A stretch of 64,000 bases of DNA, from the NCBI GenBank assembly GCA_038496675.1, contig CM076649.1, positions 16,871,478 through 16,935,477 on the forward strand. Reading direction: 5' to 3'. The DNA is from Rachycentron canadum. Lineage: Eukaryota > Chordata > Actinopteri > Carangiformes > Rachycentridae. Shown piece after piece: positions 1 through 14,259 of this stretch (position 1 is the stretch's first letter; each line of letters begins with the position of its first letter). Under the pieces are notes generated by a model, which saw nothing but the letters and a program-made list of their open reading frames with translations, was not told the DNA's origin and made no database searches. A program made the position numbers and the translations under genes.

Positions 1-3000
1 GAGAGGCCACTGCTAAGACAGCACAGGCCCCATACCACGCCATAGACAAATACACTCCCCCACTATCTATAGGGGAGAGGCATTAGAGGGTGGCATTCAC
101 ATATTGTTGGACAAACACTGAGGTTTCAGTCAAACAGCAGGAAAGTCCCATTTTAGTGTTTAGCTTTATTCTACGAGCAACCGACCACAGAAAGCTGAAA
201 CAGGGAACCACACTTTGAGCTCAACCCAACTTCCTACGTGTCGATTCAGCAGCCAAAATGTGGTGGAGAGAAACCAGAGGATAGACTGTCAAAAACAATT
301 TGCTTCGTTTTGACATACGTTTACATATGACATATGAGGACAGGGGTGTGCCAGTGTATAATTAAAGGAAGGAAGTGTGAAAAGTCATCAACGCAGGGGT
401 TGTTGGACTTCCACACCCAAGAGTCATTTCAAGACAAAATGCTTTAGACAGTTGATAAATAGCCATATATTTTAGCAGGTTCTGTATTCCTGCGAGGTTG
501 TCAGGTGGTTCTGAGGAATAGGTCTGGACACCAAAGCATGCGAAGCCATCAACATGTCCACCACTGGGCCTTAAAATAAAGACCTTTTTAAAGAGTCTCC
601 CAATGGAATCTAATATTACCAGTCTTTCCAGCCAGATCTAAATTTAACATGGGGGTTACGTCAATAAGCAATGATTAATAGGATTAGATTTGCTATATTT
701 GTACAGTTTGATGTAATAACCGTGCCCACCAAAGGAATGTTTACAGGTCAACAGAGTGATTGGCAGCTGTCAGGGACCTGTGCAGAGGACCTGCAACATG
801 TGGTCAGACCCTGTGATTATTTTTGTTGGAGACTTAAGTTGAATGATGAGTCCCAATACACTCTAGCTGTGTTTATATGTATGTGTGTGTATGTGCGTAC
901 GTGCATGGATAGAGTAAAACACATGGGACTGGATAACAACTAATTGTACACATACGGACACGCACACATTCCTAGGGTCGGCCGAAGCCCTTCCCGAAGC
1001 AGGTTGTCAGCGACTCCACAGTGTGTGTTTGTTGTCAGAGAGAAGCTGGATGGGACCGTCTGTCATCCGAGGAGGGAATGTGAACAGTGCATAGCAACAG
1101 CACACACCATACAGAGCTGCACATTAGGAAACAAACACATGTAATCTAATCTCACAATCATCTGATAACACACACACAGTCTGGTTTGGCCGTTCTCCAC
1201 AGCATGTCCAAATTCTACATCACTGTAAAAGCATGGCTCACTGTACTGAACTAATGGCATGTCTTTCCTCGCACCTTATCCACCATATCTAATTGTAATG
1301 TAGGCAACATCACAGAGAGCTACGCTTGTTAGATGACGGTGTTGTTGAAGAAATCACACCTGCAGAATTCCCCTTGCTCTTTCATTATGCCTGAATGAAT
1401 CAGAGCTAAAGTATCTTGAACCATTTAAGACTCTTTGAGGCTCTGTAGAGGTATTGCTGTGCAGGATTTACATTTGGAGCCTGAGTGCCACTGGGCCCTC
1501 TGACATGTTAAGTATGAGACTGCTGAAATGAGAAAAAAGAGTGCATTCCACCTACTAGACATTGCTCCCTATTCTGTCAGCCTTTCTCAGCTCAGACCCA
1601 AAGTCAACCATTGCCTCAGGCAGGGGCACATGGTGTGGTGCTCGTATGAAATGTTGATGGAGGACATATAATAGAAGCAGACTGAGCTCGGCTGGTACGC
1701 TGCTCTGTCAGGCCGTCTATGGAAACAAGCCCAGCAGGTCCCTGGACCGAAACTGGTGCCAGGCAAACTCCCAGCTACAATCAGCTCAGACAGAGAGACT
1801 GAGCTGCTGAAGGATGGTGCTGAGGAGAGACTCGTGTGCTGTCTATGTTGAGAAGAGAAAGAGAAATTTATAGGGTTGCGTTAAAGTGCGTGGTCATTCC
1901 CAAAAAGAGTTTTTTGAAAAAAAAAGACAAGGGTTAGATAAATTTGAAAAAAGATCCTTACACTACATGCTACAAATTCACAGCAGGAGATTACATTTTC
2001 CAACAGGAAAGGCTCAGAGAGGCTGAGCTACTCTGCTCTTTGTGAGCCACATTAGGACATGACAGTATTTTCTGCGCGCACATGTCTTATCCTGGAGATT
2101 TAGAAGCTGGAAGCAGTGTATAAGTGTGTTTATTAGAGCCAGACTAACTCTTAAAGTAGCCCATTGCGGTGCGTACAGTTTACGTTCACTCTGGGGGGTC
2201 TGCACACACACAGCGGCGGCTTTGTTTCGGGACTGCACCGCTTCCCCCCTGTGGAATGGCAATGGCTCTATTAGAGGTGAAAGTAAGCCAGTGAGGGAAC
2301 CCGATCCTCGCACTCAATGTCTCTCCCCTTACTCATTCAGGTACTTTCTTATGCTAGCATGCCCACACTTGCAGGGGAATAAGAAGCGGTCAGTGTGAGA
2401 GATCTATTTCACTTTTTTCCTCATTTTCCACCATTGTCATTCATGTGCTCAGCAGTGCACGTGAAGTAGTGTTCAAATGAGGTATACAGTAAGTCCACTA
2501 GTGAGAGGTGATCCAGTCCATGTTCCTCAGTCTGCTGATCTCAGACAATCCTGTCCTCTCTCCCAAGCATCTCAAGGTGCTTCAGGCTGACATGAACCAC
2601 TGCCAGTTCCCACAAGTCAATGCTAAAGGTTTATGCTGGTGCTTGAGGACAGGGGGGCTGAGTAAGATGAGTCCTGAACACATTCTAGTTTAATGCTAGC
2701 ATCAGAGCCAACTACTAAAGAGACAGACCTAGCACAGCTCTGCACAGCTCTGCACAGAAAGTAAAGAGTACTGTACTGTACAAGTTTAGGGCTCAGCTTA
2801 TAACTTGTAACTCTATTTATTTGACAGCTATTGCTGCTTTTATCTTGTATTTCCAACAGCATAACTGCTCATGTTTCTGGATGAGTGGGGTTGTACCAAC
2901 CTGAGTGAAACACAACTTTCTTCGAATGCTTCCTTTCAAGGTGGTTGCTTTCAGAAATATCTGAGTGTAAATATCTGTGCATAGCTGAACCCAATGCCAC

Positions 3001-5527
3001 CCTACTGACGTCAAGTCTTTTTTTGAGACCAGTTCCTCATTTGATATGCAGAAGTATCTCACTTTGAATTGTTTTTGGATTATATCAGGCATAAGAGATA
3101 GAGAGACACATAATATAATTCTCTCTCTCCATACAATTCACTATCGTGGATGTCTCCAAGTTTGTCAGATCAACGCCTCTATACATGCACATACATGTAC
3201 AGATGCTTCCACGAAATACTCACGAGAATCTCTGCAAACTTAAACCCTTTAAAATGCCCTTAATCCTCACAACATTACAACCTGCAGCATCTAAAATGCT
3301 CCCAAATTTGAGGTTGAGAGGTAAACCGTTTTGTCTTATACCTACAAACATGATTTTTGCTTGAGAAAATACCGATGGTCTGAACAGGGAAGTCTGTCCA
3401 GTAGCACTGACTGTGGGCCAACAGTAAAACAACCAAATAGCAAAAAGTACACAGATGGTTTATTTTATTGGCTGATACGTTTTTATTGGATTGCGTTAAA
3501 TTTATTTCGTTAGACTGTGTTCTTCATTTGCTGCATGAGCCTGCTGTGGTAAATGCAACACTGTCCTGCAGATATGTGCAATGAGTGTTTCATGCTAAAG
3601 CCTCAGCTGCTGCAGTGGAGCTGGCCTGCAGCACAATATAGTGTTTGTTCTGGGAAGTGCTGGATGTGGTCCACTATCCTATTGCAGCCCCTTCCTCCAA
3701 CCATTATAAATAAGAATGTATTCTTGTAAGCCTGCCTGGGTAAATGAGGTATAGTAACATAGAGGGAAGACATGCCTCACTGTCAGACTGAGCGAGCCCT
3801 CCTCCTCCTCCTCCTCAGAGAATACTTGGCTGCTGACGGTGATCTCTGGGTTGCAGGCCTGCATGTTATAGCATATCTCTCCTTTTTAAATTAATAGCCA
3901 ACGGGCCAAGTTTACTTTGGAAATATGTTCGGACAGGAAAAGTTCACTGGCATGAGATGCACTCACTCAGATCACATCTCCAGAAATAAGAAAGCTCACG
4001 CATTAATGCTGTCTTATATGAAGTGATTTCCCACCATACTGTGACACAAGGGAAAGAGGAGACTGGATTTTATGTATCATATTCAGCTGTTAATGCATCC
4101 TCCTCTGCCGTGTGCTTCAGTAACATTAGAACTTCCTCTCATTAAGGAGCGATTACTGCATCCAGCGTGACTTAACAGTACACAGCCCCCCCCAACTCCT
4201 TACATCCTGGCAAATTTGCAAGAAGCATCAAGAACAATCTGGAAGAGTTAAAGAATTAAGAGGTAGTACATACGCATCCTGACACTCGACAGTGCAGTGC
4301 ACGCTCACTTCACGACACTGATATGGGTGTTCCACCCCACTGCATATTTCTTTGGTTTCAGGTTGGGTAAATTAAAAGTGCAGGCCACTGCCAGTGACAG
4401 TGCAGAGCGTGTTGCTGCTTGAAGCCTGAACTACTCCCTGTAGAGCACTGCCCAAGTTTAAGAGGTGGATGGGGGTTGGTGATGGGAAGAAACAAAAGTT
4501 TGCAGCCTGTTGCTTTGACACCGAACAGGAAGGGAGTGATGAGCAGCGAAGTGTGCAGCGATCACCTGCTGACTTCACACATGTGGCTGATGATTAGAAA
4601 CTGCAGCCACTGCTACAGTCCGTCCTCCTGTCCACAGATCACAGCCAGATCAGAGCGAAGCACGAGCTGCAACACACAAGCTATACATATATTTGACACT
4701 AGATTGAAGAAGCGTTAACAAGGTTTGATGCAGTCTTCTGAGGCAGTGACAAAAATACCCCGTTAGCCCCTGGCATATCACAAACAAGCTGCACTACCTG
4801 AGCAGTGTCCCGAGGCAGTTTCCAACCCGCCAGAAAGAGGTGTGTTAATTCACACACACCGAAGTGGCAGGAGTGATAATTAGGGTGTTTAAGAAGGGGG
4901 TGGGAGAGGTGGCGTGCTCTCACACATCAAAGGCAGCACTTGTCAGGAATCCTGGCCAAACATTTTGAATGCTGTCAATACAGAGGAGGAAAACTCCAGA
5001 AAAACACACATTTCATTTCAACTGCAGTGATGGAGCTCCACACGAAAAAGCTTTGGAGACTTTTCTTTGGAAAATTGTTGGGTTGTCTCGTTGGCACTTG
5101 GGTCAACTTTTAACAAGGTGCAGTAATGAGTTGAGACACCACAGGTGACATAGCAACAGGTCTAAGAGACTGACTGGACATGACAAGCATCAACAAATGG
5201 ATGTCTCAGACAGCCAGTGAATTATTCATAAGTGTCTGTACCTGTAGAGAAGTATGTTTTTTCTTAAAGTTTCCCCGGTTGTTTGTTACATTTGCCAAGG
5301 CAGTGGAGATGAACCTTAGAATCAGGGTGAGCGTGAGCACATGGACAGCTGCTGCCTGCTATGTGATCATTGAGAAATATGTCTTCATCCTACTGAAATG
5401 TTGCTTCAGCAGATTTCTATTGACTTTGCTACTGCAAACATGCCAATCGTTGGCAGTTAGAGAACATCCTTGGCTTATCTCTTGGTGATGCTTTAGTCTG
5501 ATTCTTAATTCTTATAATTCTTATTAC
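1..5527. other. Non-coding DNA, presumed part of the long semaphorin intron
   Basis: No reading frame exceeds about 100 codons and none resembles a protein I know. The ORFs on both strands overlap each other as expected by chance. There is a short CTC run near 3800-3817. I see no gene, RNA gene or recognisable transposon here. Confidence 0.5.
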
Positions 5528-5553
5528 TATATATGTATATATTATACACACAC

Positions 5554-5604
<51 letters not shown>

Positions 5605-5618
5605 TATATATATATATG
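5528..5618. repeat. Compound (TA)n/(AC)n/(CATA)n microsatellite
   Basis: Alternating purine-pyrimidine tract: TATATGTATATATTATA, then (AC)n with a CATA-repeat interior, a further (AC)n run of about 30 bases near 5571-5600, and a (TA)n end. Likely length-polymorphic and capable of Z-DNA or cruciform formation. Confidence 0.9.
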
Positions 5619-7739
5619 CAACTATATGTGCTCTACAATTAAACTGAACTAACTAAATATTGACTTTCTGTGTGGTATTTAACTGTTGGGTGTAAATGAC
5701 TTGGCACCTTTCTACAAAGTGTCCAGACAAAGCTGTAAAAAGCCAAAAAAGCATGAGTATCTTCTTGTACAGCAGCTCTTTGTGTGCATTTCACAAAACA
5801 TGCTGCTCCTTCAGATGAATTCTTTGAGTATGGTTTGTTTATTAGAAAAGTCTGAGATATTACTCAATCTACACAGTAGGAGCAGAGTTGGCTTCTCTCC
5901 AGATGCCTGTATGTGAGAGCAGCTGTGGTTCTCCCGCTTATCTTAATCTAGCACAACTTTCTAAGAGTGATTTCCTGTATCTACATGATAAGGAAGTGCC
6001 TAGTATAGGGGCAATCACTGGGCTCATAAACATGATGATGGAAAATAAAGAACATTGTCCTGCATCGGGACAAGTGGTGTGGCCGCTGGAAGGCTGAACT
6101 GGCACCTGCGCTGCTATCTCATTAGCAGAGTCACTCCTAATCAGTGCCTCTCAGGGCCCGCAGTGCCTCCTTCAACAGCCTCTTTCAACACAACTTGTCT
6201 TCATGTCAAACATTTACATGAGTTATTTGGGTTTGTGTAAGCTGCACGCTTCAAAGCCAGCAGAGAAGTGACACAGTTGTTAAAGAATGCATGTGTGATT
6301 ACTGGATGGTGGGTATGAGGTTAGCTGTGCTGCTAAATGAAAAGGAACGATAACAGCATGCGAACGCAGCAGCTGCTTGCTTCGGCTTAGTCACTCCGTG
6401 GGACGGAGGATAATAAAAGCGGTCAGCGCCTTGGCCACTGTGTCACATCAGATAGGACGTGTCACTCAGCAGATAAGAAATATGCAAGGGCACAGGATCC
6501 AGCGATATGATCTGACCCACTGTTAATCTTTTGTGACGTGCTCTCTGAGACGTGGTCAAGCTTCGCTGCATCTTCTTGTGTGTGTGAGTCTCTGCCTGTT
6601 GGCGGAGGGACAGGCTCTGCAGCTTGCTGCTAGGAGAGAAAACACAGACATAACAGCAACAACCTGCCTCATACGTACAAAGCGACCACACAAGCGACTT
6701 CACTTCACTCTCTCATCTTACTTTAAACTTTGAAATTAGGAATAATCATTATTTGCCATTATTTTCTCTCATAGTTGATTGTTTTGAGTGCGGTCACACA
6801 CAATTGTCCACCTGAATCTAAAGGCAGCAGTTCTGAATGGGGAAATTTGAAAGAGGGGAGAAAAACCTGCAACCACAGAGGAAGTGATTCCTCTTTAGAT
6901 GAGGATAACGCTGCACATCTATGAACGTTTTTTTTTTTTTCAAAGGACAGTCACAGTCAGTCAACACACTTGGAATGTGAAAAGCAGCAGTCAAAGCGCT
7001 GAGAAATAAACAAAGATCTTGAAAGAGCTTTTTTTTTTTATGTCTGCAGGAAACTCCTACTTAAAGTCACAATTTCTGAAAAAAAATATCTATCATGCAG
7101 CCCCCTCCATATCCAGTGTAAGTAAAATGTGGGGAGGGAGTTTAGACACTCTGACCATCTGACAAGGACACAGACTCATGTTGAAGCAAAGAATCTCTCC
7201 TTGTTTGTGCTCATCTAGTTTTATCTCAGGCACGGTAGTCTTTCTAGACTTTCTGCTTAGTCATCTAATCTTCAAGAAGAAAGGCTGTTTTTTGTGACTT
7301 AAAAGGCTGTCACTGGTAGATCACACTAGACACCCTGTCCTTTAATAAAAATAATAAATGAATAATAAATGATAATGGGATTAGAATAAGCATGATGAAA
7401 TTTACCACAACTGTCTGACACGACATGAAACTTTAATAGTAAAAAAGCATAAAAATACACAAACAATCCTTTGGTGACTTTGATTTGACTCCCTGCAGGG
7501 TTTCAGTTGGCCAGTCATGGCGAGATGTTTGTGTTCTGTTGCTGTGAGCAGCCTCACTAGGGAGCAGGCGTGACCCTCTCTTGTCTCAACATTAGTCGAG
7601 TGTAATCCATCATAATGGACACACACTAAAAGTGCTCCCACATCACACATCATTAACCACCACTCCTGACCTCACAGTATCTAGAAGTTGCACCATGATG
7701 CTCCTGTATCAGTGTGAGACCTGTCACCTTACTGTTTAC

Positions 7740-7990
7740 CATCATCCCCCCCTCGTTACCACCGCACCCTCCCCTGCCGACCTGGGGGGTTCAACCACTC
7801 TATAATTAGGAGCCACTGTATTGCCACGCCCCTGCTCTGTCCAGCAGCCCCCCACCCCCATCGCTAATGGCACCAATTTGTATTCACTGTCAGCTCTGAT
7901 GAGCTCTCATGCGGAGAGATGGCCTTATCACAGGGCCACTGGCTCCCATCACCTAAGCCCCTCTCCTGTTGCCTGCCAAGCCCAGAATGC
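7740..7990. promoter_or_regulatory. Candidate conserved regulatory block (CNE-like)
   Basis: A compact block denser in G+C than its surroundings with intact binding-site-like words: a homeodomain core TATAATTAGGAG near 7801, a CACGCCCC GC-box near 7825, and GATA-type GCCTTATC near 7922. It has no repeat character and no open frame with family resemblance. Conservation itself cannot be seen from one sequence; this is an inference from texture. Confidence 0.25.
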
Positions 7991-10900
7991 TGATGGACAG
8001 GCAGAGAGGGTAAGGTGGGGGAGGGGGGAGGTGAGGAGGTACACATTTGTCTCCATTTTCATGTAACCTCTTGTAACAGCAGACAGATGTACTTTCGGTA
8101 GAACAACATGCACAAGAGGCAACAAAGACTTGACAAGACTGAGTGACTTATACCATCACTGTGCTGTCTTTTTACCAGCCCCTTGATTAGACCTCAAACC
8201 CCAACCCTGTATGCATTTTAGGTCAGAAAACGTGTGCTGCTGGACCTGCATTTCATTCTCTCTCCAAACAAATGAACACCTTTCTCTTCCCATCCAGTAG
8301 AAATGTATATATAAGTGGAGGTCCAGCTGAGGAGGATGTGAAATGTGGAGAACTGGTAGGGAAGGAGATCCTCCCAAGAGAGTCTTGATCTAATCGCACA
8401 CATCTGCACAAACATAGCTTTGTTTTAATGGACGTGTGTTTTATTAACAGTCTCCAGCTCAACAATGACACATCTTGCCTCATTCTCGTCCCACATGTCC
8501 GCTCCTGCATACATATTAACTGCAGTCGTGAATCACTTCCTCATTTTTCAGTCACAGGAGACCGTACCAAAGAAGTTACAAGTTTCTGCCTCCATCAAAA
8601 CCACCTGAGCTCTTTTGGTTATTCCAAATTATGTTAATTGGCAAACCTGGACTGGTATGCGCTTAAACCTGCTTTTGCAAGTGCTGGTCAGCAGGACTGC
8701 TGCAGCCTGAGCCAGGAGACGTGAGGAGGTCAGAGGTCGCTGGGCAGCAGTGGCAGTTCTTTACATTCTGGTTTAATCTGGGATTAGCTCAGGGTCAGGG
8801 TTATCTCTCCTCAGCCTGAGTAGAATCCGGAAACAGGGATTGCCTGGGGTAAAGTGGCATTACTGGATGGCCTGTCCAGAATCGCAATGAGCCTGTGTTC
8901 AACAGGGGTAAAAGACAGAGGGAGAGTGTATATGTTGAAAATGACTCTCTGGGCTAGGGGTTACAACCTCTCTGGCATCAGTCTAACACTTCACAGCCCT
9001 GAGCTCCGACTCAGCAGAGATCCACGTTAACTATGACTGTGAATTACTGCACCCTGTGAACCAATAAATCACGGTTATATGGTATCTGTCTAGCCACAGT
9101 TCCGTGCATACCTCCGGTTTTCTGAATGCATTTAACACGGTAAATTCATCTAAATGGTGATTTTAGTACAGAAACCAGAGGAGGTAGCAGGAAAGCACAC
9201 GGTCCAATGTTTGCATGAGAGGAAAAAAGACGCAGCAGAAGGATGTTGAGGAGCAGCACCCACAGTGTCCAAAGACAAAGCTTTAACTGAAAGAGCCCTG
9301 TTACTTTCAGCCTCCCTTATCTTAACCTGGCATGTCTCAGCTTCGTGTCAGACGATAATCCCCACATGCTGGACACACTCAGTTGTACAGACACACTCTG
9401 CTGTCTCTGGTTCTGCCGTCTGGTTCCACGGGGTGTGTACACCTGGGTGAAACAGTCAGCTATGAGATGAGAGCAGCCTTGTTGTAATGAAGATGGATCT
9501 CTCCCAGTCTATTCAATGTTATAGCTGGTAAAAGTGCAGAGGTCTTAAACACAGGCTCTATAAGAATGTTGAAAAACACAGAACTAGTATAGATATGAGA
9601 GTGGAGGCAGATTGAAACGGTTGTTGATGGGGAGTAACTCAATAACCCTGTAAAATCTGACACTGACACTATCAGATAATTCTAAAAATAGATTGTGATC
9701 ATTGTCACACAGATTTTATGGCAATTTATCAAATCCCAACTGCTTTGTTTTCTTCTATGTATCTATAGTTTTAAGTTGTGTGGAATATAAAAAAAAATAT
9801 TACACATTATATAAATTATACATCAGTTAAATTAGAATCAATCTACAGCTCACAATACCACACACTCAGCCTCTCAGTTCAGCTGCATTCAAACCTTCTA
9901 AAGGCTGTTGTCAAATTTTGGCTAGAAAGTGATTTTTAATAGCTGCACTTTGGCGGCTCTGTCATTTTTGTACGAATCTGCTCAGGGGTTTCCATTAAAA
10001 AAATATTTACTTTTCATCATGAATGACACTGCATCTCATAAATACGATTAAATGGCGAGCCGTGTGATATTTCTGGTGTGACAGAGAACGGCAGATGACA
10101 TCAAAAGGAATCAAAAAGCCAAGTTTAAGCTGCCATGGGCTGACTTCAAGCTGAGGTTTTTAATTTTCTCTCTTTTTTTTTTGCTATTGACTTCATGTCA
10201 ACAGTTTTCCATGCCGTGCTCTGGAAAAGTAAGTCAGCATCTTCTGCAGTCTTACAGTGAAGTCTTTCCAAGTAATTTCCACCCAAAGAGGGAAAGTAAG
10301 TCATAGTTTTATTTGTATCAATGGAGCAACATCTCCTTGAAAACCGTCAATCTAAAGGGAAAGGCTTTCTTGGCAGTGTGAATTAACCAGTGAGAAAACT
10401 ATGTCAGGCAGCGCTAAAAAATGCCTCGATGTGACAATACATCTCTGTGTTTCTCAGGTGCATCCTGACAGGCCAGTCAGGATTTACATGTGAACAGACA
10501 CAGGAGAAGGCAGCCTAATGTATGTGACACCAGTGGCCCACTATCGTGCTCTGTTATGAATGCCTTATTTGTTAAGCCAGTGTGGGATCACGGTGTGGGA
10601 GGCCAGTTGTTCTAGCCCCTTCCTGAGAGTGACAGGAAGGCAGGACAGATTGTGACAGCAGCCATTGTGGCTCTGCTCCAGGTCTCTTCCTCCAACTGGA
10701 CTCCCACTGCTTCCTCACCCTGGATGAGTGTAGTGCCACCTCAGCGCATATCTTCCTGTTCATGGGGTGGTAGGGGTGGGGGATTAGGGTTAGGGTTGGG
10801 GCCTTTTATTTGCCATTTTATTTACCATGCTGAGCTTCTTTGGTCTATCATCTGTCATACCTGACATGAGGCTGATGATGTCAACGGAAGCAGGAGACTG

Positions 10901-12129
10901 ATGGGACATTTCCATTCGCTCTTTGAAGAGAGCCAGCCGATCAGTCCTGTTCTCATTTGCCCCCGATTCCCAGAGCTCAGGGACAGGAAGTGGGATTAGA
11001 AGACAAATCCCATTTTTTCACATGCATGTCAGCAGCATCATTGCATTTTGCTTCATCACTTCCTTTCTTTTTTTAAAGGGCACTCATCTGGAATGAAGGC
11101 GATTATCCTTTTATAAACAGCTCTGTGTTTTTGCTGCCGATGCCTCACTGGGCCCATCAGCCACAGTAAGCCCTAAACACACTGTACCCCAAACGCGTGC
11201 TCCCATGGGAACGGAGAGTCAGAAGTTAACATCGGATGCTCCTTCTTCTCTCTAACACCTTTCTAATGTCGGATTAGGAGGGGGTCTGTGTCTGACCATT
11301 TTCTAAAGTCTCCAAAATAAAACACACCTTTTTCATGCCAAGACCAGCCAGATGTGCTGACCATTTGTAAATCTCTCTCCAGGTATTTTTTCATTATTGA
11401 CACAAATATTTCTGTCGCTTTCTATGTAAATAACTGAGCGCTAAAACACTAAATGAACATGAAATGACATTTGTCTCTATAACGGTTGGCACATGTGGTT
11501 TCTAACACGTTGTGCAAACTAGTTCTGGTCTTTTTAAGCATAACTTGACCCAAACCACTTCTAAACCTGCATGTTTATTGCAGAAACTAAGGAGGATCCA
11601 AGAGCAACTGTCACTGATGGTTTCCTGCTCTCTGATGCTATAAGCTTGCTGTTCGAAAACCTTGGTAGTTTTAAAGGGCCTTCTAAGGCTCTGCACTCTT
11701 ATCCTCTTTCTGAGTCAGAACAAGATAATAGGTTCCCTTAAGACATGAGGAATCAATCTGGTGGGAGAGGTTGTCCCCAGCTGACCAATTTATGTTTCTG
11801 GGTTTTTTTTTTTTTCAGAAGTTTTGTTTCAGAAGATGTGAAAATGTTGCTTTAAGGTACCCATCGGTACCTACATGCTCTCCATTAGCCTTAACCTTTG
11901 CCCATGTTTAGAAGCAATGAACTCCATTTAACAGATTAATTTGTATTGGATTAGTGTCTGTGTACCTTGGCCTGATTCGTTTTTTTTTTTATATTCAACG
12001 TTTAAATTTAGTTTCTATCTCCAAAGATCCTTAGAGCTTTATCTGTGTTGAGACTGTTATTTTGGCAGAACACACTCTATGCCCATGTAAGGTGGTGTTA
12101 AGGAGATAGTGGCTTGGGGAGGCACAGGG

Positions 12130-12245
12130 GGGATGCAGGGTCAGGGAGTTTACCAAGCCGATTTAGCCATCCCAGTTTGTCACTGGTAATCTCCCTGCAG
12201 CTAACAGGGTGATAAAATCAGCCTGATAACAGCAGGAGATGGATA
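12130..12245. promoter_or_regulatory. Candidate conserved regulatory block (CNE-like)
   Basis: Short block with clustered site-like words: GGTAATCTCC (bicoid/Otx-type TAATCT), GATAAAATC, and CTGATAACAG (GATA/SMAD-like). It is followed directly by a purine-rich GAGAGA tract. Placement inside a large developmental-gene intron makes an enhancer plausible; there is no direct evidence. Confidence 0.2.
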
Positions 12246-14259
12246 GAGAGAGAGGTGGACAGAGTGGGTGAGAGAGAGATGTGTGTGCATGCCTTCTTGG
12301 ACCTCATCCCTCTGTCTCTCTCACACATCTACAGATAATATGCATAGCATGCACATATACACACGCGAGTCAAGTACCTTGCACACAACAAGTGTGACTT
12401 TGTGTGTGTGTGACATGCAGCAGCTGGAGTAATGTAAACACAATGTAATTATGAACTACAACAATGTTGTAATGGATACAAATTGTAAGTGTATTGTACA
12501 GCAGTTCCTATACACGGAAAGCCTGATTAGAAATGAGGTAACTCCAGATGGAAGGTACAGAAAGCAAGACGTGTGTGAAAGCTTTATATTGTTTCCTGCG
12601 AGGTGGACTATGGAGGTGTTTGCTTTGGCAACAGCGAGCAAAAGCTCAGCCCTCGGAGAGAATAAGGGACACACGCAGCCAAAGCATCCTCTATTTCTTC
12701 CCTCTCAGCACGGCCTCGTTTTACCCAACCATAAACATTTCATTTCTTTCCAAACTCCAGCAATATGCTTTCTACATCAGGGGAGGCTTCTCCTTTTTTC
12801 TCACATTCCCAGCCAAACAGAATTAATCTGAGGAGGTGAGACCTTCATGAACCAAACTCTGCTGCTCATCTGCACCAGGAATAACAGACCTGTAATCTTA
12901 AACCAGGAGCTAAGTGGTGATTTTGATGGGTCTTACCTTTTGCTGACAGCCCAGTAGGGCCTCATTTAGTGAACAGCTTTTATTTTAACACATTTGAAGG
13001 AAATGTGCTTGTCAAAATGTATTTAGTGACTTCAGGTGCAACCAGGTTAAAAGCAGCATGTAGTAACTTCTCAGGGTGAAATTGAACTCCACAGGTTGTC
13101 TTGACTTTAGCTCTAACTTCTTTTCCCACAATGTGTATATATTACGAGAATCAAATGGCTAAGACCAACATGCTGAAACGCGCGATTTACTCATTCTGAC
13201 TGAATTTAACAGCTCCAGGAAGGTGTCCCAGTTGAACTGTGGGAGCTGTAATGGCAGACTTGAACAGCTCGTTCCAGCAGTATTATGTCTCGCTGGGTGC
13301 AGATATGCTTGTGGCACAAAGATCGATTTTCCCTGCTTCTCCTCTCAGCCTTGTTCTGTCCTGCTCCTAGAGCTGAAGCACTACTGTGATTGAAAGTCGT
13401 TTTCTCGGCCCAACCTCCCCCAGGAGAAGCCAAATCTGAGGAGACAAAACAAACTCTCCTTCTCACTCATCACTTGATTGCCCTGCAGCTCCTTCATGCA
13501 CTGAAATTGGCAAAGTGACCTTGATGAGGGAAATACCAACTGTCAATCATTGATTACCAGGACTTTTTACACGTTCACTTAAGGGCTCCCCTTTCAAGTT
13601 TAATCAATATCAGCCAAAATGCAGCCAGAGAGCAACATAGAGGAGTGGCTGTTAAAGAGAAACACTGAGCCTCGGTGAAGATAGGACATTTTAAATGGGC
13701 CTGTGTGGGCAAGTGGCACGAGCAAGGGGTCGCAGTACAAACCACACCAAACCAGCAGATTTATAAAACACACTGATAAATTAATTCCCTAATCTGTCCA
13801 TCTTTGACCTACTTTAGCTCTGTAGCCGTGTACATCCATGATTTTCTATGTGATGAGGGATTATTACCAATATTTTAGACATATTCATCTTCACTTTCAC
13901 CTTCCAATTAAGTGGCTAAAAAAAAAAAGTCTGTTTGACATTAGCAAATATCATCTGTTTCCCAGGTTTCAGCACAGTGTCATCGTAAATTACTCTAAAG
14001 CAATAATGGACAAAAGCTTTGAAGATTGAAGTTGTGATAAATATTTGAGCACTGTTCTCAGCCGGATGAAAACACCTGTTAAGTATCTTTTAGAAGAAAG
14101 TTTCATTTCTGTAGAAGCTAAATCCTTCTTCCACATGACAGAACACCTGAGACCGCAGGGGCCAAGACAAGAGCCAAACCTTATGTGTACCCACTGCATT
14201 CCACAGAAAAGTAGAATCCATAAATGGGATTTAAAGTAAACCACATCGAGGTAATATAC

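Larger units (their letters stand above)
5619..14259. other. Non-coding DNA, presumed semaphorin intron
   Basis: No supported exon. Blocks at about 7740-7990 and 12130-12240 look more structured than their surroundings and are listed separately. There are poly-T tracts near 6929-6940 and 7030-7039 and two TTAGGG units at 10784-10795. Otherwise I see nothing. Confidence 0.5.

Noticed and set aside
10784..10801. TTAGGGTTAGGGTTGGGG, possible interstitial telomere repeat
   Set aside because: Only two exact units in a G-rich stretch; too short to be more than chance.
12451..12831. 126-codon plus-strand frame
   Set aside because: Overlaps frames of similar length in other phases and shows no motif; consistent with chance.
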